A DNA stretch of 40,193 nt from Candidatus Magasanikiibacteriota bacterium (GCA_016214105.1 JACRPD010000023.1:1-40193); one strand, 5' to 3'; counted from the stretch's first letter, positions 1 to 6,336 are shown. Notes: a model not told the origin generated them from the sequence alone. Program-made: numbers and translations.

Positions 1-153
1 ATGAATCCGGAAAATCGTTTGATGAAAAAAGTGGTGATTGAAGATGCCGAAGCCGCCAGTGAAATTTTTGACGTGTTGATGGGGTCCGAAGTCGCGCCCA
101 GAAAAAAGTTTATTCAGACACACGCGAAGAGTGTAAAGAATCTTGATATATAA
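1..153 (+). CDS. gyrB: DNA gyrase subunit B, C-terminal end (partial)
   Basis: This is the last 50 codons of a gene that begins before the window. The peptide opens with the internal MNPE motif and ends in LMGSEVAPRKKFIQ and the terminal NLDI, the signature end of the GyrB/ParE TOPRIM-plus-tail region. GyrB supplies the ATPase and part of the cleavage core of gyrase, which introduces negative supercoils. The ATG at position 1 is the internal methionine of MNPE, not a start. The ending KNLDI favours GyrB over ParE. The gene ends 30 bp before a strong hairpin terminator. Only the tail is visible, so nothing can be said about the catalytic parts. Confidence 0.88.
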   Translation: MNPENRLMKKVVIEDAEAASEIFDVLMGSEVAPRKKFIQTHAKSVKNLDI

Positions 154-183
154 AGCCCACCAATACCGCGACCACTAATAAAA

Positions 184-218
184 AAAACCGTCTCTGTTTT
201 GCGTAGGGACGGTTTTTG
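184..218 (+). terminator. intrinsic terminator, probably bidirectional
   Basis: The arms AAACCGTC (185-192) and GACGGTTT (208-215) form a stem that is followed by T-rich sequence on the plus strand and preceded by an A-run, so it also reads as a terminator on the minus strand. It sits between gyrB and the convergent gene ending at 227 and can serve both. Confidence 0.8.
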
Positions 219-226
219 TTTTGATT

Positions 227-976
227 TTATACTCTTTCAAATTTTTTGTGGTGGTTTTGAGCTATTTCCAAAGAAGAATCATAAATTCCATCATCGACTT
301 CCAAATTAAGTGGCTGGAACTGCGTACTATATGTAACGTCCGCGTTAGGCACTATCCTTCCTTTCAGTTTATGCTCATTTCTTCTGGCCTCGTTACCAGA
401 TTCATCAAAATAAATTATGGTGGCTTTTCCATCATAGCCCCCATCACCAACTTCGAATACGCTCTCTTCTCTTTTTATACCATTTTCGTCATAAACAAAC
501 CCGCGTGCTTTATTCACCCTTCCTTGTTGGTCCCGATCAAATACAACTTCCTCTCTCATCTTACCACCTACTTTATCCGTCTCACTAGTCACCTGACCCT
601 GTTGATTAAAATGCCTTTCAAATTTCTCCACCTTGCCTCCGACTGATATGGTGCATCCTGCAGTTTCTAATTTTCCATCCGGTCTTTGTAAATAAGAATA
701 TTCCCAACTGCCAGATGTTTTTCCATTTTCTTTTGCTACACCACCAATCTCTATATGTTGCGCGTCAGTATCAAAAAAACTCACCTGCGCTTCCAGCTTT
801 CCAGCAGCTCTGGTTTCTGTACGCAATCCCCGTTGTTCTCCCAAATGACGAATGTCTATTGGTTTTAAAATACCAGCATCTTTTCCAGCTTCCGCCGGCA
901 CTTTGCTAAAATCCGAAGAAAATTGTGCCTCCTGCCAGTCCTTTTTTACTTCGTCACCTTGATCTCTGTTTGTCAT
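227..976 (-). CDS. hypothetical protein with repeated beta-strand units
   Basis: A 249-residue soluble protein that I do not recognise. There is no signal peptide or membrane segment. The middle (about residues 85-215) alternates short charged beta-strand-like segments of the type VVFDRDQQGRVNKARGF and VYDENGIKREESVF, which recall YD- or MORN-variant-like sheet repeats; this is only a visual impression. The N-terminus is acidic and polar and probably disordered. The start ATG at 976 lies about 32 nt downstream of the -10 of a consensus promoter and has no Shine-Dalgarno site. The gene is monocistronic and converges on gyrB. No function is proposed. Confidence 0.6.
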   Translation of the reverse strand: MTNRDQGDEVKKDWQEAQFSSDFSKVPAEAGKDAGILKPIDIRHLGEQRGLRTETRAAGKLEAQVSFFDTDAQHIEIGGVAKENGKTSGSWEYSYLQRPDGKLETAGCTISVGGKVEKFERHFNQQGQVTSETDKVGGKMREEVVFDRDQQGRVNKARGFVYDENGIKREESVFEVGDGGYDGKATIIYFDESGNEARRNEHKLKGRIVPNADVTYSTQFQPLNLEVDDGIYDSSLEIAQNHHKKFERV

Positions 977-1014
977 ATGAAAAAACTAATATTAAAATTT
1001 TATTTAATAAAGAT

Positions 1015-1043
1015 AGTATAGCACATTTTACCACTTTTGTCAA
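1015..1043 (-). promoter_or_regulatory. sigma-70 type promoter for the 227-976 gene
   Basis: On the minus strand TTGACA (1043-1038) and TATACT (1020-1015) are separated by exactly 17 bp. The start codon is at 976, giving a short leader of about 30 nt. Confidence 0.8.
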
Positions 1044-1089
1044 TAGCTTGGCTAAAATAAGCTAAAAAATTATGCACAGCCAGCCCCTA

Positions 1090-1118
1090 TTGACAAAACC
1101 TCGCTGTTGTTATACTAT
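1090..1118 (+). promoter_or_regulatory. promoter of the secE-nusG-rplK operon
   Basis: TTGACA at 1090-1095 is followed by TATACTATAT at 1111-1120. TATACT gives a 15-bp spacer and the overlapping TACTAT (1113-1118) a 17-bp spacer. The same TATACTAT arrangement recurs in the promoter at 39529-39557. It precedes secE by about 125 nt; the leader contains the inverted repeat at 1163-1240. Confidence 0.7.
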
Positions 1119-1162
1119 ATTAACAACCAAGCGGCCAAAGGCCGTTTTAAAATAGCTAAATT

Positions 1163-1240
1163 GACTACAGACTACAGACCACCGACTACAGATACCGACA
1201 TTGCGCGACAATCACATCCGTAGTCCGTAGACCGTAGACC
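1163..1240. repeat. inverted repeat of GACTACAG-type tandem units, copy 1 (before secE)
   Basis: The left arm (1163-1192) consists of degenerate GACTACAG / ACCGACTACAG units and the right arm (1214-1240) of the complementary GTAGTCC / GTAGACC units. Together they can fold into a long imperfect hairpin with a loop of about 25 nt. It is homologous to the element at 1450-1530, including loop words such as GCGCG and CAATCACATC. Confidence 0.85.
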
Positions 1241-1246
1241 AACCAT

Positions 1247-1438
1247 ATGAACATTCTCACCAAACTCAAAAACTATTTCAAAGAATCAGTCGCGGAAATG
1301 AAGAAAGTCGTCTGGCCGACAAAAAAGCAAACTACGACCTATACTTTAATCGTGATCGGCTTGAGTCTCGGCATCGCGATATTTTTTGGCATCTTGGATT
1401 ACGCTTTCAATCTCGGGCTAGAAAAAATTATTAAGTAG
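1247..1438 (+). CDS. secE: preprotein translocase subunit SecE
   Basis: A 63-residue single-span SecE, the short bacterial form. The conserved amphipathic cytoplasmic helix is visible as residues 17-24 (EMKKVVWP), followed by one transmembrane segment at about residues 31-55. SecE clamps the SecY channel in the inner membrane. Position directly before nusG is the classical bacterial arrangement. The ATG follows CCAACCAT with no Shine-Dalgarno site; rplK starts in the same CCAACCATATG context. Confidence 0.93.
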   Translation: MNILTKLKNYFKESVAEMKKVVWPTKKQTTTYTLIVIGLSLGIAIFFGILDYAFNLGLEKIIK

Positions 1439-1449
1439 ATTATAGATGT

Positions 1450-1530
1450 TGACTACAGACCACCGACTACAAATACTGACCTCGCGCGCGCCAATCACAT
1501 CTGTAGTCCGTAGACCGTAGTCTGCAGTCA
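1450..1530. repeat. inverted repeat of GACTACAG-type units, copy 2 (secE-nusG gap)
   Basis: Left arm 1450-1472, right arm about 1498-1530. It is homologous to the copy at 1163-1240 in arms and loop: both read GACTACAGACCACCGACTAC in the left arm and TAGTCCGTAGACCGTAG in the right arm, with small differences in the loop. It fills most of the 114-bp gap between secE and nusG. Confidence 0.85.
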
Positions 1531-1552
1531 ATCATCAACAGTCCACTCACTT

Positions 1553-1972
1553 ATGGCTAAACAAAATCTCCAATTAGGCCGGCGCTGGTATGTATTGCAT
1601 ACCTACAGCGGCTATGAAGAAAACGTCAAACGCAATTTGGAACAAAGAATTGAATCCTTTGACATGCGCGACAAAATTTTCGGCGTTTTGGTGCCAAAGG
1701 AAAAAAAGATTAAAATCAAAAACGGCAAACGCAACGTGATTGAAGAAAAAATCTTCCCTGGCTATGTTTTGGTGGAGATGATCGTTACCGATGATTCGTG
1801 GTATGTAGTCAGAAACACGCCGAATGTTACCGGCTTTATCGGCTCCGGCACCACGCCAACCCCGATTGACCAGAAAGTTGACGAAGAGCGCGGAAAAGTC
1901 AAAGTGCTCGTGAACATGTTCGGCCGGGAAACTCCGGTTGAATTGGACGCGTTGCAGGTGAAGAAGATTTAG
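1553..1972 (+). CDS. nusG: transcription factor NusG with internally deleted KOW domain
   Basis: A 139-residue NusG, against about 180 in most bacteria. The NGN domain is complete (WYVLHTYSGYEENV at residues 12-25, EEKIFPGYVLVEM at 64-76, VRNTPNVTGFIG at 86-97). The C-terminal half of the KOW domain is also intact (EERGKVKVLVNMFGRETPVE, 111-130). Between residues 106 and 109 the linker and the conserved first part of the KOW motif (usually G-D-x-V plus a GPF-F-G segment) are missing, about 40-45 residues, and the frame is kept. The pentamer TTGAC occurs at 1866-1870 and 1878-1882, bracketing the junction. NusG binds RNA polymerase through NGN and partners (Rho, S10) through KOW, so partner binding would be compromised if this is real. 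It could be an assembly collapse. Confidence 0.9.
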   Translation: MAKQNLQLGRRWYVLHTYSGYEENVKRNLEQRIESFDMRDKIFGVLVPKEKKIKIKNGKRNVIEEKIFPGYVLVEMIVTDDSWYVVRNTPNVTGFIGSGTTPTPIDQKVDEERGKVKVLVNMFGRETPVELDALQVKKI

Positions 1973-1973
1973 G

Positions 1974-2070
1974 TTGGACTACGGACTACCGACTACGGCC
2001 GACCGCTGACTTGCTTACGGTTTCCACTCTCTCGTGGGGCGGTGGTCTGTAGTCCGTTGTCCGTAGTCCA
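1974..2070. repeat. inverted repeat of GGACTAC-type units, copy 3 (nusG to S23-type gene)
   Basis: The left arm (1974-1999) reads as GGACTACGGACTACCGACTACGG and the right arm (2040-2070) as tandem GTAGTCC / GTTGTCC units. The arms belong to the same family as copies 1 and 2, but the loop of about 40 nt is unrelated. The right arm runs to within 5 bp of the next start codon. Confidence 0.8.
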
Positions 2071-2074
2071 AAAT

Positions 2075-2446
2075 ATGTATTACCGATTTGAAAATCTCGA
2101 GGTCTGGAAGTTAGCAAGAGAATTTGTAAACCTAATTTATACACTAACAAGAAGTTTCCCAAAAGAAGAGCTCTTTGCCTTAACCAGTCAGATCAGACGC
2201 GCGGCCATTTCTATAATGTTAAATATAACCGAGGGATCTGACAGAAAATCAGACATTGAATTTATCAGGTTTTTACGCATCGCCCTTACTTCCTTGGAAG
2301 AAGTGGTTTCTGCCTTGTACATCGCCCTTGACCAAAAATACATAACACAAAAACAGTTTGATGAACTATACCCAAAAACAAATTTTTTAAGCAAAAAAAT
2401 TAACTCACTAATTAATTATTTAAACACAACTGCGATACGCAGATAA
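2075..2446 (+). CDS. four helix bundle protein (23S rRNA intervening-sequence / S23 type)
   Basis: A 123-residue all-helical protein. The opening YRFENLEVWKLAREFVNLIY, the middle LTSQIRRAAISIMLNITEGS and the EFIRFLRIALTSLEEV segment are characteristic of the S23 / four-helix-bundle family often encoded within 23S rRNA intervening sequences or as free-standing genes. Its molecular role is not established. ATG at 2075 is chosen because the family begins with the F-x-L-x-V/W-K motif; an upstream GTG start would read through the repeat. It interrupts the usual nusG-rplK adjacency and is flanked on both sides by GTAGTCC arrays, suggesting a cassette inserted at a repeat. Confidence 0.85.
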   Translation: MYYRFENLEVWKLAREFVNLIYTLTRSFPKEELFALTSQIRRAAISIMLNITEGSDRKSDIEFIRFLRIALTSLEEVVSALYIALDQKYITQKQFDELYPKTNFLSKKINSLINYLNTTAIRR

Positions 2447-2482
2447 AAAACGGGCTATTGCTCCAAAAGAGGCTTCTCAATA

Positions 2483-2509
2483 GTTCCGTAGTCTGTAGTC
2501 TGTAGTCCA
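2483..2509. repeat. solo GTAGTCT/GTAGTCC array before rplK
   Basis: Three tandem degenerate units (CCGTAGTCTGTAGTCTGTAG) matching the right arm of the neighbouring inverted repeats, but with no left arm visible. It ends next to the CCAACCATATG start context of rplK. Confidence 0.75.
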
Positions 2510-2514
2510 ACCAT

Positions 2515-2940
2515 ATGGCAAAGAAATTGATGACCCAAATCAAATTGCAAATTACCGGCGGAGCGGCTAATCCGGCGCCACCGGTCGGACCGGCTCTTGG
2601 CCAGCATGGCGTGAATATCCAGGGCTTTTGCAAAGAATTCAATGACAAAACCCAAGACCGCAAAGGCGAAACCGTGCCGGTGATTATTAATGTTTATGAA
2701 GATCGCTCGTTTAGCTTCATAACCAAAGTCGCCCCGGCCAGCGAATTGATTAAAAAAGCGATCGGCCTGCAAAAAGGCGCCGCGAACCCGTTGAAAGACA
2801 AGGTCGGCAAAATCACCAAAGCCCAACTCAGGAAAATCGCCGAGGTGAAAATGAAAGACATGAATACGGAAAATCTTGACTCGGCCGTGCGGTCTCTTGC
2901 GGGAACCGCCAGACAGATGGGAGTGCAGGTGGAAGGGTGA
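2515..2940 (+). CDS. rplK: 50S ribosomal protein L11
   Basis: A full-length L11 (141 residues). The N-terminal domain has the proline-rich PAPPVGPALGQHGVNI motif and the C-terminal domain has the rRNA-binding segments ending in TARQMGVQVEG. L11 binds the GTPase-associated centre of 23S rRNA together with L10-L12. It is normally followed at once by rplA; here a terminator, ldh and a lipoprotein gene intervene. No Shine-Dalgarno site precedes the ATG. Confidence 0.95.
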   Translation: MAKKLMTQIKLQITGGAANPAPPVGPALGQHGVNIQGFCKEFNDKTQDRKGETVPVIINVYEDRSFSFITKVAPASELIKKAIGLQKGAANPLKDKVGKITKAQLRKIAEVKMKDMNTENLDSAVRSLAGTARQMGVQVEG

Positions 2941-2976
2941 TTGTTCAAAACACAAAACACAGTTAACAAAACACAA

Positions 2977-3005
2977 CAAACCCGCCACGAGGCGGGTTGT
3001 TTTAT
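2977..3005 (+). terminator. intrinsic terminator after rplK
   Basis: Stem AACCCGCC (2979-2986), loop ACGA, stem GGCGGGTT (2991-2998), then a T-rich tract. It ends the secE-nusG-rplK transcript. Confidence 0.85.
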
Positions 3006-3024
3006 TAGCCAAAGATGATATAAT
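2997..3024 (+). promoter_or_regulatory. possible promoter of ldh
   Basis: TATAAT at 3019-3024 with a weak TTGTTT at 2997-3002 (16-bp spacer). The -35 overlaps the 3' arm of the rplK terminator. The -10 is good and the -35 poor. Confidence 0.45.
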
Positions 3025-3047
3025 TAAAGAATAAACAATCAAAACCT

Positions 3048-3076
3048 TAATTCATAATTCTTGATTCATAATTCAT
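3048..3076. repeat. ATTCATAATTC tandem units upstream of ldh
   Basis: Degenerate repeats of TTCATAATTC occupy the leader just before the ldh start. The same word is repeated five times at 12177-12212 after tmk. Confidence 0.7.
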
Positions 3077-3082
3077 CGTTCT

Positions 3083-4000
3083 ATGATTTCACAATCCAAA
3101 ATCGCCATCATCGGCGCGGGAGCGGTTGGCGCGACCACTGCTTACACGGCCACCTTAAAAAATCTGGCCGCGGAAATATTATTAATTGACGTCAACGAAA
3201 CCAAAGAAGAGGGCGAGGTAATGGATATCGCCGATGGTTTGTGTTTGGTGGAAACCGGATGCGTCAAAGGCGCGGATTTCAAGGACGCGCGCGACGTGGA
3301 TATTATTGTCATCACCGCCGGCGCGCCGCAAAAACCTGGAGAAACTCGTTTGGACTTGGTGAAAAAGAACACAGAAATCCAAAAATCCATTTTCAAACAA
3401 ATCGGAAAATTAAAATCCACCGCGATTATTATTATGGTTGCAAACCCGGTTGATGTGTTGGCTCTTGTGGCGCAAAAACTCAGCGGTCTGCCGCGACAGC
3501 AGGTTTTCGGCAGCGGCACGACATTGGATACGACGCGGTTTAAAGCGACATTGGCGAAAAAATTAAAAGTCAGTCCGCAAAGCGTGCATGGCTATGTTTT
3601 GGGAGAGCATGGCGACAGCGAGTTCGTCGCCTGGAGCACGGTAACTGTCGGCGGCGTTCCGGTTGATAAAATAAAAGAAATAACCGCTAAAGACAAAATA
3701 GAGATTGAAAAGAAAGTCAAAAAAGAAGCGTATGAAATTATCAACCGCAAAGGCGCCACTTTTTACGGCATCGCTTTGGTGTTGTCTGATATTATTGAAG
3801 CAATTTTATATAATCAACACAAAATAATGCCGATTTCCAGCATGCTGTTAGAATGCCAAGGCGTAAACAATGTCTGTCTCGGCATGCCGGCGGTGCTGGG
3901 AAGAGGCGGGGTGGAAAAAATCTGGCCATTGCAGTTGAACGCAAAAGAAAAGAAGAAACTGCAAAATTCGGCAAAAGTTTTAAAACAATATTTAAGTTAA
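3083..4000 (+). CDS. ldh: L-lactate dehydrogenase
   Basis: A 305-residue NAD-dependent 2-hydroxyacid dehydrogenase of the LDH/MDH superfamily. The dinucleotide fold is visible as GAGAVG (11-16) with Asp36 favouring NAD. The mobile loop reads APQKPGETRLD (81-91); Gln83 is the residue that distinguishes lactate from malate dehydrogenases, which carry Arg. Substrate-binding Arg152 (DTTRFK) and the catalytic His176 in GEHGDSE are present. It reduces pyruvate to L-lactate and regenerates NAD in fermentation, which fits a CPR organism without respiration. It sits alone between rplK and a lipoprotein gene and probably has its own promoter. Confidence 0.95.
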   Translation: MISQSKIAIIGAGAVGATTAYTATLKNLAAEILLIDVNETKEEGEVMDIADGLCLVETGCVKGADFKDARDVDIIVITAGAPQKPGETRLDLVKKNTEIQKSIFKQIGKLKSTAIIIMVANPVDVLALVAQKLSGLPRQQVFGSGTTLDTTRFKATLAKKLKVSPQSVHGYVLGEHGDSEFVAWSTVTVGGVPVDKIKEITAKDKIEIEKKVKKEAYEIINRKGATFYGIALVLSDIIEAILYNQHKIMPISSMLLECQGVNNVCLGMPAVLGRGGVEKIWPLQLNAKEKKKLQNSAKVLKQYLS

Positions 4001-4043
4001 AATTAGAAAGTGCATAAATGAGTAGGTGTATAGGTTTATAAGT

Positions 4044-4892
4044 ATGAATGTGCATCGACCAATTTTTATTATTACAATCTTATCTGCCGCTCTCGTCCTC
4101 CTCGGCGCCGGCTGTCTTTCTAAAACTTCAAAAACAGTTGTAAACAACACGGCGACAAGCGCGGCCGAAGTGGTAAAAAAGAAACCGCAAATTGACACCT
4201 CGGCAAATCCGGCTTACGCTTATTGCAAAAAAACCGGCAATGAATTAATCATCCGCTTCAACGAAACAACCTCAAGCTCTGTCGCCTACTGCCGTTTTGT
4301 TGACACTACAGAATGCGAAGCGGAAAAATTTTTCAAACAAACCTGCGCGCCTGGGCAAGGAGCAAAAACTTACGCTTTGACGGAAAAAAATAATAATTTC
4401 GCCGCCTGCACCAATGAATACGAGCCGATCTGCGGCGCGAATGGCATAACTTATACCAACACCTGCTTGGCGCAAGTTCAGGGTATAATTATTTCCCATA
4501 CCGGCGTTTGCGCTCCAACCGAACAAAAACAAGTGGTAATAGAAAATAAAAATAGCACGGCAGAAAATACTAGCAAAAACGCTGAAAAAATCGCGGCGGT
4601 TGATAATCAAAATACAAGTGATCCGTCAGGTTGGCTCGGAATAATCAAAGACTTCGCGCTCTCCGCGCCAAAATCAAACCCGCCGGCATTTATTGAAAAA
4701 TGCGCTTATTCCGGAAATACCACCTACTACTTCTCGCCAGGTTGTGACGGTTGCGCCACCACTCTATATAACCAAAATGGCAATATCATTTGTTATCCAA
4801 GCAATGACCTTGATAACACCTGTCCGGCATATTTCACCGGCGCTTATCGGGCCAATTATTGCTCCAAAACCTGGCAGGATAACAGGCCTTGA
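4044..4892 (+). CDS. lipoprotein with a Kazal-type protease-inhibitor domain
   Basis: A 282-residue predicted lipoprotein. A hydrophobic signal (residues 7-22) ends in the lipobox LGAGC with Cys24 as lipidation site. Residues 122-156 form a Kazal-like module: C122-x7-C130-GANGITYTNT-C141-x14-C156, with the hallmark PICGANGITYTNTC. The second cysteine of the usual C-x3-C pair is absent (LAQVQG), so one disulfide may be missing. More cysteines lie in the C-terminal region (about 220-275). Kazal domains classically inhibit serine proteases; acting at the cell surface is inferred. ATG 4044 is chosen over an in-frame ATG at 4026 because it places the signal peptide correctly. The stop codon overlaps the -35 of the rplA promoter. 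Confidence 0.8.
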   Translation: MNVHRPIFIITILSAALVLLGAGCLSKTSKTVVNNTATSAAEVVKKKPQIDTSANPAYAYCKKTGNELIIRFNETTSSSVAYCRFVDTTECEAEKFFKQTCAPGQGAKTYALTEKNNNFAACTNEYEPICGANGITYTNTCLAQVQGIIISHTGVCAPTEQKQVVIENKNSTAENTSKNAEKIAAVDNQNTSDPSGWLGIIKDFALSAPKSNPPAFIEKCAYSGNTTYYFSPGCDGCATTLYNQNGNIICYPSNDLDNTCPAYFTGAYRANYCSKTWQDNRP

Positions 4893-4917
4893 CAATCATA
4901 AGCCAATATAGTATAAA
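4889..4917 (+). promoter_or_regulatory. promoter of rplA
   Basis: TTGACA at 4889-4894 and TATAAA at 4912-4917 with a 17-bp spacer, one of the best promoter matches in the window. The stop codon of the preceding lipoprotein gene lies inside the -35 box. Predicted transcript start is near 4924, giving a leader of about 63 nt before rplA. Confidence 0.85.
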
Positions 4918-4935
4918 TAGGTTGCGTTTATTAAC

Positions 4936-4974
4936 TGGTGGGACTCCGGCGGCACGTCGGAGGTTTGTACCACT
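4936..4974 (+). promoter_or_regulatory. candidate ribosomal protein L1 autoregulatory leader
   Basis: The leader folds into an outer stem GTGG (4938-4941) with CCAC (4970-4973), an asymmetric internal loop (GA on the left, GTTTGTA on the right) and an inner stem CTCCG (4944-4948) with CGGAG (4958-4962). From established knowledge, the 23S rRNA L1 site (helices 76-78) has GGUGGGA on one side and a U/G/A-rich strand ending in UACCAC on the other; this leader carries GGTGGGA and GTACCAC in the same layout. L1 is known to repress its own mRNA by such mimicry. The assignment here is inference. Confidence 0.6.
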
Positions 4975-4986
4975 AAAAAAACATAT

Positions 4987-5667
4987 ATGTCAAAACGAAT
5001 GAGGGCGTTGGCGGAGCTCGTAGAAAAAAACAAAGTCTACACCGTTGATGAAGCCGTGGCGCTGGCAAAAAAAACCAGCAACACGAAATTTGACGCTTCA
5101 ATTGAAGCGCACGTCCGTTTGGGAGTTGACCCGAAAAAAAGCGAACAGCAAATCCGAGCGACGGTCGCTCTGCCGCATGGCACCGGCAAAACAAAAAAAC
5201 TCGCCGCTTTTGTCGGACCGAATGATGAGAAGGCGGCCAAAGAGGCCGGCGCGGATTTAGTTCTGACTGAAGAAGACATTAAAAAAATAAAAGACACCGG
5301 CAAGTTTGATTTTGAAATCGCGGTCGCCACGCCGGAAATGATGCCGAAATTGGCGAGCGCGGCGAAAGTCTTGGGTCCGAAAGGTTTGATGCCGAGCCCG
5401 AAAACGGAAACTGTTGGCGCGGATCTGAAAAAAATGATCAGTGAATTAAAAAAAGGCAAATTCACTTTTAAAAACGATGATACCGGCAATATCCACCAAT
5501 CCATCGGCAAAGCGAGCTTCGCCGAAGCGCAATTGAAAGAAAATTTTATCGCTTTTATGGAAGCGCTGAAAAAAGCCAAACCATCCTCGGCTAAAGGAAC
5601 CTATATTCAAGCGGTTTACTTGTCCAGCACCATGGGGCCGGGAATAAAAGTAGAGATTATCAATTAA
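4987..5667 (+). CDS. rplA: 50S ribosomal protein L1
   Basis: A 226-residue L1 of normal length. Recognisable segments include the N-terminal MSKRMRALAELVEK, the domain II region KTKKLAAFVGPNDEKAAKEA, the AKVLGPKGLMPSPKTETVG loop and the C-terminal LSSTMGPGIKVEI. L1 binds the mobile stalk of 23S rRNA near the E site and is a translational repressor of its own mRNA. It has its own promoter and structured leader and is followed by a terminator, so here it is a single-gene unit, apart from rplK and without rplJ/rplL downstream. Confidence 0.95.
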   Translation: MSKRMRALAELVEKNKVYTVDEAVALAKKTSNTKFDASIEAHVRLGVDPKKSEQQIRATVALPHGTGKTKKLAAFVGPNDEKAAKEAGADLVLTEEDIKKIKDTGKFDFEIAVATPEMMPKLASAAKVLGPKGLMPSPKTETVGADLKKMISELKKGKFTFKNDDTGNIHQSIGKASFAEAQLKENFIAFMEALKKAKPSSAKGTYIQAVYLSSTMGPGIKVEIIN

Positions 5668-5672
5668 ACATT

Positions 5673-5700
5673 AAACACCACCTTTTGGGTGGTGTTTTTT
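5673..5700 (+). terminator. intrinsic terminator after rplA
   Basis: Ten-base-pair stem AAACACCACC (5673-5682) with GGTGGTGTTT (5688-5697), loop TTTTG, followed by Ts. The downstream gene starts only 10 bp later. Confidence 0.88.
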
Positions 5701-5706
5701 AACAAC

Positions 5707-6324
5707 ATGGGATGCCCATTCTGTAATTTCGATGCTGAAATTAAATACCGGCTGTTGATCGAAACAGAACATTTTTATCTATTCCCACCTCTTGGCGCTT
5801 TTATCGAAAGTTATTTAATGATTGCCAGCAAATCACACTACGCCAATCTAAGCGTTTTGCCAATGCCGTGGATCAAAGAACTCCGCACGCTGGAACAAAC
5901 CGCGCGCAGATTTTTACTTGACACATACAAACTGCCAGTGATTGAATATGAACATGGCACTGACCCAACAAGCAATGAGAAAGCCGGCGGTTGCGTTGAG
6001 CACTTCCATCTCGCGCTAATTGCCACCAAAAAAGACGTTTTTCCAACCATAACGACGCAATTGGGATGCGGCAAACATATCAAAAATATTGATGACCTCA
6101 CGACACTATACCGGACGGAGCAACTATCCGCTTACCTATTGTACAAAGACAAAAAACATGTTATTTATTGGAATAGACCGCTAATTATAAGCCAATATAT
6201 GCGTCGTCTATTGGCCCCGGATCTGGAGAAGCAAAAATTTGATTGGCACTTCTTCCCTTTCAAAAAAAATATGGAGCGGTGTAAAAAAAAATGGAAGGCG
6301 TGGTTCAAAGACCAAACCGAATAA
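5707..6324 (+). CDS. HIT-like superfamily protein
   Basis: A 205-residue protein with CPFC at residues 3-6 and the core GGCVEHFHLALI (96-107) containing His99 and His101. This matches the HIT/GalT-like layout of an N-terminal CxxC followed by an H-x-H active segment; the third His of the canonical H-x-H-x-H triad is an Ala. HIT enzymes hydrolyse or transfer nucleotides through a nucleotidyl-His intermediate; the substrate here is unknown. The C-terminal 80 residues are basic and not recognised. ATG 5707 is chosen because an upstream GTG (5689) lies in the rplA terminator. It is 12 bp from the pyruvate-kinase-like gene, so the three genes to 8456 look co-transcribed. Confidence 0.7.
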   Translation: MGCPFCNFDAEIKYRLLIETEHFYLFPPLGAFIESYLMIASKSHYANLSVLPMPWIKELRTLEQTARRFLLDTYKLPVIEYEHGTDPTSNEKAGGCVEHFHLALIATKKDVFPTITTQLGCGKHIKNIDDLTTLYRTEQLSAYLLYKDKKHVIYWNRPLIISQYMRRLLAPDLEKQKFDWHFFPFKKNMERCKKKWKAWFKDQTE

Positions 6325-6336
6325 ATTAGATAGAAT

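Noticed and set aside
1..153. Complete small gene starting at position 1
   Set aside because: The ATG is the internal methionine of the GyrB MNPE motif; the gene begins before the window.
2455..3042. Long minus-strand open frame opposite rplK
   Set aside because: Shadow of a certain ribosomal-protein gene; low-complexity His/Phe-rich translation and no promoter or ribosome site.
4919..4986. L10-type ribosomal leader
   Set aside because: It precedes rplA, not rplJ, and its loop sequence fits the L1 site of 23S rRNA better.
5037..5579. 180-codon minus-strand frame opposite rplA
   Set aside because: Ser/Ala/Phe-rich antisense shadow of L1, with no family resemblance.
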